A DNA stretch of 64,000 nucleotides from Mycocentrospora acerina (lineage: Eukaryota; Ascomycota; Dothideomycetes; Pleosporales). Positions 48,187-57,307 of this stretch are shown here, piece after piece. The notes below the pieces were generated by a model that saw only the letters and a list, made by a program, of their open reading frames with translations, was not told where the DNA came from and searched no databases. The position numbers and the translations under genes were made by a program. Each line of letters begins with the position of its first letter. The stretch's first letter is position 1. Location: NCBI GenBank assembly GCA_022701365.1, contig JAKUHH010000177.1:310001-374000 (forward strand), given 5' to 3'.

Positions 48187-49968
48187 ATGGCGGACGTGAA
48201 CCAAAAGAAGGGCGGACTTCGCGCCATGTTTGGAATGCGATCAAGTAAAGAGCCAGGGCCAAGAAAGAAGCTGTCCAAGAGAGGTTCACAGAGCGAAGCT
48301 TCAGTAACCGGGGAGCTTGATGCGGACTCCGTCACTAGTCCTGGGCACCGGGACTACGGCAACTTCACAGGTCGCAACGTCGACCTTGCGAGAGGAGGTA
48401 CTGCGCCTCCTTCGTACGAGAAAGTCACCGGGTTTACATCGCCTACATCTCGAGACAATCCATATTCTGCAATCGATGGTGGCAATTTCGCATATTTGCA
48501 ACAAGGTTTGACAGCGGCCGAGTACCGCCGCAACTCAGAAGGATTGCAGCAACATGCGGCGCCATTTTACCATGCATCAAACCCGCGCTCGGCGTCAATA
48601 CCTTTCGGCCAGAGCGACAATATTGGAAGAAATGATCAATATGGTACACCGCAAAAGACTGCACGTTCGAAATTGAGCAAAGGCCATCGCCAGCCAGTGC
48701 GTGCAGATGACATTCTTGACAAAGATACAGGCGAGCGAAAGGATCTTACCGACATGATGCACGCTTTTACATTTAGTGAAGAACTGGACAATGCTGACGA
48801 GGAACGCCATGAAGTGAGATCTTTGGACTACGATCCCTCGAAGCGGGACGGCACTGCGCTTCTAGGCAGTGCATCTCCTGAAGTTTGGCTCCATATTGCA
48901 GATTTCATGTCTCCCTTGGACGTAGCCAATCTTTCGTCTACTTGTCGTACGATGTACGCTCGTCTTGGAAAGCATCCATACAAACTGCTCCAGAATCCGG
49001 TCAATCGGGAAGACCGCCTCGGCTACTTGCTGGCGATGGACCATAAGCTTCCACGCCATCTGTTCTGCTTCCCCTGTGCTTCATGGCATCTGCGGACACA
49101 ACCAGGAAAGGAAACGCTCAAGCCTCAGAACGTCCTCAACCCACTCTTCGATTGTCCTAACGTGACAAACAATTTGCTTCCACCCCCAAGGATTAGAATA
49201 ACAGAAGGACGACTATTACCCTTTGCTTTTGTGCAAATGGCTCGTCGATCCCGAATGTTTGGTCCAGAGTACGGCGTCTCCACACAAACCCTTGCACGCA
49301 GATGGAAAGACCCGTCACACTCTGCCTGGATGCACGAATCCATGTATCACGTGACTGACAAAGGCCATGTCCTGATGCGAGTCAAATCGCAGATATACGT
49401 TGAAGGCGGCATGACGGACGCCGCCAAGCGTATGCTAATCTTCAGCAGAGGCGACTACACGCCCTACTTCAGCGTATGTTCACACTGGAAGAACGGCATC
49501 CTAACCACCATTCCAAAGTGCGCCCTCGACCACATCCCTACCCACAATATTGATGTCTTTTCCAACGCACGGGACAAGCTCATACCGAAAAAATCCTCGG
49601 GCCTAGTAAATCTCTGCAACCGCTGCAGACCCATGCGTCGGTGCCCGGAGTGTCCAACGGAGTACCTCTTTGAACTCAAGATGGTTGAGGACAAGTCGGT
49701 GAAGGCGATTGTCCCGGAGCGATTTAGGCAAGCGTTGATTGCTACACGATGGAGCGATCTTGGGCCCGGGCGAAGCCCGGCAGACAAGGAGTGGGCGGCA
49801 ATCGTGGGCGACAACACACAGTATGATGGGCTGGCAGAAACAGGTCGACGGGCAGTGAGTGGCGTGTTTGAGAGTGCCTTTACGGACACGATCCCCGGTC
49901 AGAGAATGCTGAGCATGAATCCGCACAAGGTTAAAGCGGGTGAGGCTGGGGGGGATTGCTGGTACTGA
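48187..49968 (+). CDS. F-box protein with C-terminal cysteine cluster
   Basis: Intron-less frame of 593 aa. The first 220 residues are basic then Ser/Gly/Tyr-rich and disordered. An F-box lies at about 228-268 (SPEVWLHIADFMSPLDVANL), which would bind Skp1 in an SCF ubiquitin ligase. The remaining part carries no WD or LRR repeats. A conserved-looking region runs from RLGYLLAMDHKLPRHLF through WMHESMYHVTDKGHVLMRV. A Cys cluster LCNRCRPMRRCPECP (CX2CX5CX2C) sits near residue 476, possibly zinc binding. Substrate recognition is therefore by an unidentified domain. The start codon MADVNQKKGG lies in a strong context. Confidence 0.8.
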   Translation: MADVNQKKGGLRAMFGMRSSKEPGPRKKLSKRGSQSEASVTGELDADSVTSPGHRDYGNFTGRNVDLARGGTAPPSYEKVTGFTSPTSRDNPYSAIDGGNFAYLQQGLTAAEYRRNSEGLQQHAAPFYHASNPRSASIPFGQSDNIGRNDQYGTPQKTARSKLSKGHRQPVRADDILDKDTGERKDLTDMMHAFTFSEELDNADEERHEVRSLDYDPSKRDGTALLGSASPEVWLHIADFMSPLDVANLSSTCRTMYARLGKHPYKLLQNPVNREDRLGYLLAMDHKLPRHLFCFPCASWHLRTQPGKETLKPQNVLNPLFDCPNVTNNLLPPPRIRITEGRLLPFAFVQMARRSRMFGPEYGVSTQTLARRWKDPSHSAWMHESMYHVTDKGHVLMRVKSQIYVEGGMTDAAKRMLIFSRGDYTPYFSVCSHWKNGILTTIPKCALDHIPTHNIDVFSNARDKLIPKKSSGLVNLCNRCRPMRRCPECPTEYLFELKMVEDKSVKAIVPERFRQALIATRWSDLGPGRSPADKEWAAIVGDNTQYDGLAETGRRAVSGVFESAFTDTIPGQRMLSMNPHKVKAGEAGGDCWY

Positions 49969-50656
49969 GATGCATCGGCGGCAGCTAAGCTGTGGAGCAC
50001 GTCATGGATTATTCTAGTAGCGTTGATCACGGTAAGAATGACATTAGGTGGATCTATACTAGTGATTAAAAAGATCTAGCTAGATGATGTATTACATGCA
50101 AGAGTGATGTACGGTTACATGGTTTAAATTCTACCGTGCGAACAAGAAAGATGAAATAGGTAATTTATTTGTCTATCGATTAAAATTTAGACAAAAGACT
50201 AAATAGGAAGGAACTCAGTGGTATACCAAGGCGCACATATTAAATTACGCGTAGTGAAAAAAAAAGAGCACGATTTATCCAGCATTTTCCAAATGCATAA
50301 TGAGAGACATGAACTTTAATCGTAGCAACAAAACAGACTTGCGCGCCATAATCTACCCGCTAAGCAAGAAGCGTGAAATGCGCAAATATTGGACCCTGTC
50401 CACAAAACTTTAACCAAAGCTACACTATTCGTCGGATGCCCCTCCGACGTGCTGAACAGACGTAGGCTCGGCAAAGCCGCCACGAGTGTAGTTTTTTCTC
50501 CCGGGGGAACTCTAAGCGATGGAATGAAAAACCGAAATGGGCGTACAATGTCAAATTTGCGTAGACGAGATGAAAAAAAACCATACCAAAACCGTGAAAT
50601 GCGCCCGGACTCCCTAAATCTTAGCGTGCAAACACATGCAAAGCTGAATGGCGGCC
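49969..50656. other. Convergent 3' flanks, no gene seen
   Basis: AT-rich spacer between the F-box gene and the epimerase gene. Frames here are short. Confidence 0.5.
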
Positions 50657-52045
50657 TCAGACCACATTCCTGATCTTGAGGTAGTGGTATGTGTCTTTGC
50701 ATGCGTCGAGGAGTGTACGATTAGTCCACCAGCCGAGCTCTGTCCTTGCGCGGTCGGCGGCGGCGATGGAGGCTTGGACATCTCCGTCTCTCCGTGGGAC
50801 AATCTTCAAGGGAATGGGGACTTGGGCGACTTTTGACATTGTCTCCGCGACTTCAGTAACGGAGTTGCCCTTTCCGGCGCCGAGGTTGAATGTGCGAAAG
50901 CTCGCAGATACTTGGCCGGCACGGGCAGCACGTAGAGCGGCAGTGTGTCCTCGAGCAAGATCGGTCACGTGAATGAAGTCACGAATGGCAGTGCCGTCGG
51001 CGGTGTCCCAGTCGTTACCAAAGACTTGAAGTTCAGGGAGCTGGCCGGTCATGACTTTTACAACAACGGGGAGAAGATTGGATGGAATGCCCTTGGGGTC
51101 CTCGCCGAGAAGGCCATCGACGTCGCAGCCGACGGGGTTGAAATAGCGGAGGGCGACAATGTTCCAATCAGGGTTACTTGTGGCAAGGTCAGACAGAATA
51201 GCCTCGCCGAAGAACTTGGTGCGGCCGTAAGGGCTAGTGATGCCAATGTAACCAGGCTGTGAAAGTTTCTCTTTGCCATCGACGTCAATGTATTGCTGGT
51301 TCTCATGGACGCAGTGCTCTTCACGGAGATGCTTGGAGCCATCGGCCTGAGTTCCATAAACAGCGGCACTAGAGGAGAAAATGAAGGTGCGGATGTTGAA
51401 CTGGTCGAGTAGTGTGACGAAGGACAGCAGGCCAGTGATATTGTTGTGGTAGTAGCGGAGGGGCTGACGGATCGATTCCTCAACAGCCTTGAAGGCAGCA
51501 AAGTGGATGACACCGATGATGTTTGACTGGCGTGTTGAGGAGTAGATTTCATTGGGTGTTGAGGGAGTGTACGATTCAATAAGGTTTGTCATGGCAACTT
51601 CATCGCTGTAGTTCATGTTGCAGAACCGGGCTTTGGGGCATGCCTTGCCAATGCGGGCAAAATGCAAATGTGCAGTCTTGAGGATGCGATCGAACACATC
51701 AGGCGCGCTGTTGCTAAGATCGTCGACAATGAGCACATTGTAACCATCCTTGAGGAGCTCAACAACAGTGTGACTCCCGATGAAGCCCAAACCGCCAGTG
51801 ACGAGCACGTACTGCTCGTTATCTGATTGCTGCTGGACAGGAAACAGTGCCTCTCTTTCGGTTCCGGGAGTTGTGGCCCTGGAAATTCCGGGAGAGGACG
51901 CCGGTGTGCTTTCGACCGAGGAATGCATTTCAGGAGTAGTTTCTTCCGGGGTTATAATACGGGGAACTTGTGGAACGACGGTTTGGGGAAGCGAGCGACG
52001 GGTGTGACGTGAAGTGAATGTAAAAGGATTGACGAACACTACCAT
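50657..52045 (-). CDS. uge3: UDP-glucose 4-epimerase (UDP-Gal/UDP-GalNAc supply), GAG-cluster type
   Basis: Single-exon frame of 462 aa. It interconverts UDP-glucose and UDP-galactose, and in the Uge3 branch also the N-acetyl forms, in the cytosol. The NAD-binding Rossmann motif VTGGLGFIGSHT is near residue 82. The NAD/active-site motif SPYGRTKFFGEA is near residue 271 with catalytic Tyr and Lys. FNPVGCDVDGLLGED and the GTAIRDFIHV block are typical of GalE. Compared with bacterial GalE (about 340 aa) it has an extra N-terminal 75-residue Ser/Pro/Thr-rich stretch and no mutarotase domain as in yeast Gal10. Its place next to spherulin genes supports the uge3 assignment; a housekeeping Leloir role (uge5/gal10 type) is the alternative. 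Confidence 0.85.
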   Translation of the reverse strand: MVVFVNPFTFTSRHTRRSLPQTVVPQVPRIITPEETTPEMHSSVESTPASSPGISRATTPGTEREALFPVQQQSDNEQYVLVTGGLGFIGSHTVVELLKDGYNVLIVDDLSNSAPDVFDRILKTAHLHFARIGKACPKARFCNMNYSDEVAMTNLIESYTPSTPNEIYSSTRQSNIIGVIHFAAFKAVEESIRQPLRYYHNNITGLLSFVTLLDQFNIRTFIFSSSAAVYGTQADGSKHLREEHCVHENQQYIDVDGKEKLSQPGYIGITSPYGRTKFFGEAILSDLATSNPDWNIVALRYFNPVGCDVDGLLGEDPKGIPSNLLPVVVKVMTGQLPELQVFGNDWDTADGTAIRDFIHVTDLARGHTAALRAARAGQVSASFRTFNLGAGKGNSVTEVAETMSKVAQVPIPLKIVPRRDGDVQASIAAADRARTELGWWTNRTLLDACKDTYHYLKIRNVV

Positions 52046-53148
52046 AGTCGAAGCAAAAAGTTCAAGGGAGTGAGGCCGGATATTAGGAGTAATGCTGAGG
52101 CTCTTATCGATATATATCCCGGCACGTTACTGGAATTATGGTCGACGATGAAAGAAGCACAGACCCGTGTTTAGAAAGAACAGCCTCCGGTTAGCGACAG
52201 TGGACAAGACCGACCTTGAAAGAACAATTGTGTGCAGATGCACCAAGCAAGCGAGTCTGGAAGTCGAAAGTCGACGTGGACAAAGACCGCACAGACGCGT
52301 TTGGACGGTAGTGACAGTATGTGCTGGTGCGGATCCGTGGGCGACCGTATTTGAAACTCAGATCTGGTTCGCACCGTCGTGTGGAGCACGACCGATCTTT
52401 TAGTGGGATCAGTCTTGTCAATTGTGTACTCTAGTAGTCGGAAGCTTGTTATGGACAGGGCTGGACGCTGGATAGACTTCGGGTGACACGACAGGACCCT
52501 GAGCAAAGAGAATAGCGACAGTGGAGGATGCAGTCAAAATTGCTGCACCTGCTGGTTTTCTGTAGCCACAGACGCCAGGCAAGGATGATCCAATTAGTTT
52601 GCTTGGAAGATTCAAGAAAATTACGTTGAATCGAGTCATGAATATCTGACCTGGGTTTGAAACCGATGCGTGCTACGTCGAATGCAAATGCGAAGTTTTT
52701 CTGTCGACGATCACAAAATATCAAAGAAAATCGGGGTCCTAGGCCGTTGCATCAATTGCCAAATACGGTGGAAACATGTCGTGAGGCTAAAACGATGGTG
52801 CCTAAATTCAGCTGAGGAGTGTCGGCTGGCCCCTGTTTAGTGGTACAGGCTACGAAATGGTCTCAATGGAGGCTTGCTCGGGGGTATCCTGTCACAGATT
52901 GGTGCTTGATTTAGAATGCAGTAAAGGGTAATATTGGTTCCCATGCATGCGGAGTTCGGCAAGGATACGTTTAGCCCCTGTCGGGGGCGCGACTCGTGGC
53001 GGAGCATTGCGGGCGGCGGAATTGTCACCCTTGCTCAACCATCTCTCAACATTTTGAGCTTCATTTTCTTCTAGATCAAAAGCTGAGTTTTTCGCAATCC
53101 AATTCAAACAGAGTGTGCAAAGCCGAAAGCTTGAAGATCTGGGTAACA
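52046..53148. promoter_or_regulatory. Divergent promoter region of epimerase and spherulin genes
   Basis: This is the spacer of 1.1 kb between a minus-strand and a plus-strand gene, both of the putative polysaccharide cluster. No clear coding frame. I looked for the StuA-type element WCGCGWNM and saw only near misses (ACGCGTTT near 52290). Confidence 0.45.
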
Positions 53149-54097
53149 ATGAATTCATACAAAGCCACCATCATAGTTCCTTTGTACATTTGGCCAACTA
53201 GTTCTTCGTTGTGGAATCCATTGTTCGAAGTGTAGGTTTGACCTGGTGTTGGCGAAGACTTGGAAGCATCCCATTTCAGCTGACAGCAAACTTCCTGTGC
53301 AGGATCTCCACACATCCCGCAGTCGACTTCCTGGTCATTGTAAACCCCAACAGTGGTCCTGGGCGCGACCCGCTACCTGGGCATGACTACGAACGAGAAG
53401 TGCCCAAGTTGAACTCCGCGCCCAATGTTTGCACGATTGGATATGTGAAGATTGACTACTGTCGAAGACCTTTGCATGAGATTTGTGAGGAGATCGATCG
53501 ATATGCTGGATGGGCGGATAATCATGATGGAAAGCGTGGCCTTGCCATGCACGGGATCTACCTTGACGAGACGCCGAATCACTACTCAGCGGAAAAGGCC
53601 GCGTATCTCAAGACCCTGCACAACCATGTCAAATCCCGAGATGGATTGCTTGGTCATCGATTGGTGCGTCCTGTTCTTCCAGCGACCTGCTTTGTTCTCT
53701 GGAACGAGCAGAATCTGCGATGATGCATGAGACCCCTGCCAATAGCACCAGAATGACTGACATGTCATCACAGGTCTTTCACAACCCTGGCACGCCCCCT
53801 GATTCTGGCCTCACAGATTCTGACATAGTTGACGTGATTATCACCTGCGAAGAGCCATATGAGCGTTACGCCGGTGAGGAAGTCCGCAGGAGGCTGCAGG
53901 AATTCTTTGTTGACCGGACTCGCTCCGGGCATCAAATTTCCAACGTGCCGCTAGACAATATTCGCGAGGTGGTTGAGAAATTGCGTCACAAAGCTGCCTA
54001 TGTGTTTGCGACTAGTTTGAGCGAAGATTTCTATGAGAGTTTCGGCGCATGTTGGCCACAATTTGTGGAGGCTATGGACAGCGTCGTGGCTCGATAA
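53149..54097 (+). CDS. Spherulin-4-like (GH135-type) protein without membrane anchor
   Basis: Three exons, 53149-53231, 53303-53663, 53774-54097, give 255 aa with consistent phases. The frame starts MNSYKATIIVPLYIWPTSS. After splicing it runs FLVIVNPNSGPG and GYVKIDYCRRPLHE, the family hallmark turns of the spherulin-4 TIM-barrel. MHGIYLDETPNHYS holds the Asp-Glu pair at the expected active site. The C-terminal domain ends YESFGACWPQFVEAMDSV. The full frame is intact. Unlike its neighbour it has no N-terminal membrane segment and no signal peptide, so it may be cytosolic, unless an unseen upstream exon exists. It is a diverged paralog of the gene at 55694-56779 with introns in the same places. 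Confidence 0.85.
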
Positions 54098-55693
54098 AGC
54101 TGGGTGAGAGGTTGACGTTACCGCCAAGAAGTGGAAATTTGCATTTTGGGTTCTATTGCCGAGGATGCGGCTCACTGCATATGGCTGGTAGGCTAGTTAG
54201 CTCGGAGAGATCCGTGTCTCGCCACACGAAGCAGCGGCTCCAAAATTGGATAGACTAGACTCTAGCTGGTTCTACGGAATAGACGGCAAGAAGGCCGTGC
54301 AGGCCGAATGATAAGGATCGGAAACACCGAGAGCGCGTCAGACTCGCCGTCCGAATGAAGGGGCTAATGCATGAGCGGAAGGCCTTCCGCCACGGTGCCT
54401 GAATTCAGGTGTGACGAGGAACAACATTGGCTGTTTCATGCATGTCACTCAAGACAGCAAAGTGTCTAACAAAGAGCGCGCGGCAGGAAGAATGACGCGA
54501 GTAAGATGAGTTAAGCGGGCGGTTCGAAGTCGTGAAGAGGCGACGGTGACATACCAGAAGACTGTCCGAACAAGAGAACGAGAGTTAAGCCGAGGGCTGC
54601 AAGAGATACTGTAATTCTCTCAAGATCGGTCGAACCAAAAAAACGTGGCCTCTAGCCCTACGAAATATTGTGGTAGACGAAGTGGGGAGACAAAGGCCCA
54701 ATCCCGACAGGATCATTAGCGCCGAGCTAATGTCGTAGCGTGAGAACGGACCAAAGGCAGCCTGACTAACCTACGACCCTGCTGTGAACGTGAAAACCAA
54801 TGTTGGGAGAATTCGGTTGATTACTATGTGATTGCATGCTCAAGGTGCGAGAGCGAATCCTTCGACAAAGGAACAAAGGAGGAACACTGATCGCAGACAG
54901 GCCTAGGCCCTCATCGACAGCATGTCGAATCCCCGCACATTCAATAAAGAGCAGGGCGAAGACGATTTGTCGAGGACGATTTTGAAATAATGAGCTGTAC
55001 AATGGGAGGCAAAAGTGGCGTCGGCGCGCATGCAGATATGACAGTATATGTATATGAATAGTTTTACATGCACTCCTGAGAACAATTTGCGCCTCCTGAC
55101 GACGACAACTGGACGTTGCTTACGACTTGTCGGCGCTATCGCTCCATGCGACAAAGTTCTGCCGGGACAAGGCTAAGAGGCACGACGCGCTGATTGGCCA
55201 TAAGACGGAAGCGATGGCGCTGTCAGGCGCTTCTAGCTCCTTGTTTCAGGAACAGAGTCTGTCGCAGCCGGTGGCTGGCCGGCCAGAACCGCTGAAAAAT
55301 AACGAGTGAGCTGGCGGCTCGGCAAAAGGAGCGAAAGCGAGGCCTCGTAACCTTAACCTTACCTCGTCCTCCCCCACCACGCTATGTGACGCCTCGCTCA
55401 ACGTTGCGAAGAATGGTACACTTATCAAATCAATCGGCACTGATTCTGAATTAACTTCATCGGCGGGATCTAAATGCGCCAGGCTCCTGCAAATCTCCCG
55501 TGTTTCCCTTGCAACCTCGCAACTCAAGTCTGTGCGTCAATAACACTAGACGAATTGAAATAGACTAGGTGCATGGACCTATATTTACAAAGGAAGCTAA
55601 TTATGGCGCGTCAAACACCCGGCAACTTTGCAGCCACTGACCGGTGACAACCCCAGCCCTCCTTGTAACCGTTCTAGACAGGCCACGCCATAA
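54098..55693. other. Intergenic region between convergent spherulin genes
   Basis: GC-moderate DNA with short frames only. No gene, repeat or mobile element is recognised. The two flanking genes point toward each other. Confidence 0.45.
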
Positions 55694-56779
55694 CTAGGTT
55701 GGAATCGCGTTTGTAAACTTGGCCCAGTCGTCGGCAAAGCTTTCGTAGTAGTTCTGGTCGTTGGTCGTCACGTAGAGGTACTCGGCGCCCTTGCTCAATT
55801 CGTCAACGTACGATCGGAAGGCTTTATCTGTCATGCTAGGCAGAGAGTGCACCATGTAGCAATGGTTGCGGCGCTTGTTCTGGATCGTGGATAGCTCTGA
55901 TATTTTGGTTTGATACTCCGTGTACGACTGCTCAAATACGACACTGACGTCGGTATTTGAGTCGTCAAACTGCGAAGCGGGGACCACTCCTGGATTGCGA
56001 ATCACCTGAATCGTACTTGTTAGCCCAAGTCCCCCTTGTCTCAGTTATTGTGGGGTTCGGGATTCGGAGTCGTACCAGTTTGTCACCTTTGATCCCGCTA
56101 GCATTTTTGACGGCCTTTGTTGCTTGGAGCATGAAGTTTACTGCATCTGCCGTATACTGATGCGGCGATTCGTCAAAGAAGATCCCTTCCATGGTAAATG
56201 CCGATCCCAGATCCGACCAGCCCGCGAATGTGTTGATCTCGGAGAGGACATCGGTCAGATTTCGCGTTGCATAGCCAGTCCTCACATAACCTACTTTCCT
56301 GACGTTCTTGTACTGACTGAGTTGATTCAAGGCAGCAGTGTAGTCCTCATTGGGGTATTTTGAGCTTCCAGGTCCACTGGCAGGGTTGACAATCACCGTG
56401 AACTCCAATTTTGGCTGAGCGAGAAGGCTATTTTCACGTCAGCAACGTATTTTTTAAGAGAGGAAACTTGTCATAAAGCGTACGAATCGTATAGAGGCGC
56501 CCAGGTGGAATTATCCTCGGGGTAAATGTAGAGAGGTAGCATAACAGCTGCATCATGTTTCTTTCCCTTCTTTGGCAGAATTACAGCTAGTGGAATGATA
56601 ATGGCGAGGAGGATGACGACCAGAACAGTGGCAGCGACAGCAATGAACCATGGGCGTTTCCAGAGCGGCTTCTGGTAAGATGGCGACGGACGTGATGATT
56701 TTGCGACCTCATTGATCGATCGATCAGCAGAAGCATTCCAATTGCGAAAGTGCGTTGGTAGGTTGAGTTTTGAAGCCAT
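55694..56779 (-). CDS. sph3: Spherulin-4-like glycoside hydrolase (GH135), membrane anchored, Sph3-like
   Basis: Three exons, 56779-56484, 56427-56076, 56005-55694, give 319 aa. The intron 1 phase (TC|C) and intron 2 phase (after GDKL) are supported by GT...AG sites. The N-terminus is cytosolic (1-46) with a basic end (PLWKRPW), followed by a strong transmembrane span (FIAVAATVLVVILLAIII) at about 48-70. The spherulin-4 domain then starts AAVMLPLYIYPEDNS and continues with FTVIVNPASGPG, GYVRTGYATRNLTDV and MEGIFFDESPHQYT (active-site Asp-Glu). This type II membrane layout matches Sph3, an endo-alpha-1,4-N-acetylgalactosaminidase that acts on galactosaminogalactan outside the cell in Aspergillus. 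It is divergent from the giant gene at 57308. Confidence 0.9.
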
Positions 56780-57307
56780 TTTTGCGGAGACCTTCAGTCG
56801 TAGAAACGCTCACTCTTCGATGTATCCTGGGAGTCTCTCCCCCAAGTAAAAATTGCGGCCCTCTGGACGGTTTCAGCAGCGCGTATTCCAGGGGTTCCGG
56901 CAAGACTCGCCAGCCTAAAAATACTAGCGACAGATAAGGTACCCATGTTTGGAACCTGACGCAGGGATCTCTGCCGCCCTTATTCGTGACCACTCCACAT
57001 GGCGCGACGCGCGCATGCTGACAGTACCCAGACACGAACGCCACGGGCCGCTATGTCCTTGCGATGTCTGGTATTGCCACTCCCAGATTTGGCACACGGG
57101 CTTGATGGTTACAGCTGATGAGTCTAGTCGTCGGCTCATGCATTACCATCGAGCATTGACCGTCCCTACACTTACCCATGTCATCTTGTCGATCATTGTC
57201 GTTCGTTTCCTACATCATTCCCAGCTCTTCAGCTGCACACAATCGTTCTTCGTCTTGATCTTTCGTTGCTGTTGTTTTTTTTTCACATTCGTTCACAACA
57301 GCTCACC
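56780..57307. promoter_or_regulatory. Bidirectional promoter between sph3-like and gtb3-like genes
   Basis: 528 bp separate the two divergent start codons, so both genes share one promoter region. A T-rich pyrimidine tract (about 57268-57283) and CACCATGG start context precede the giant gene. No specific operator was recognised. Confidence 0.55.

Noticed and set aside
50657..52045. Yeast-type bifunctional Gal10
   Set aside because: The frame ends after the epimerase part; no mutarotase domain follows.
53149..54097. First impression of a broken spherulin pseudogene because it is split in three frames
   Set aside because: GT...AG introns with correct phases at the same positions as in the paralog restore one intact frame.
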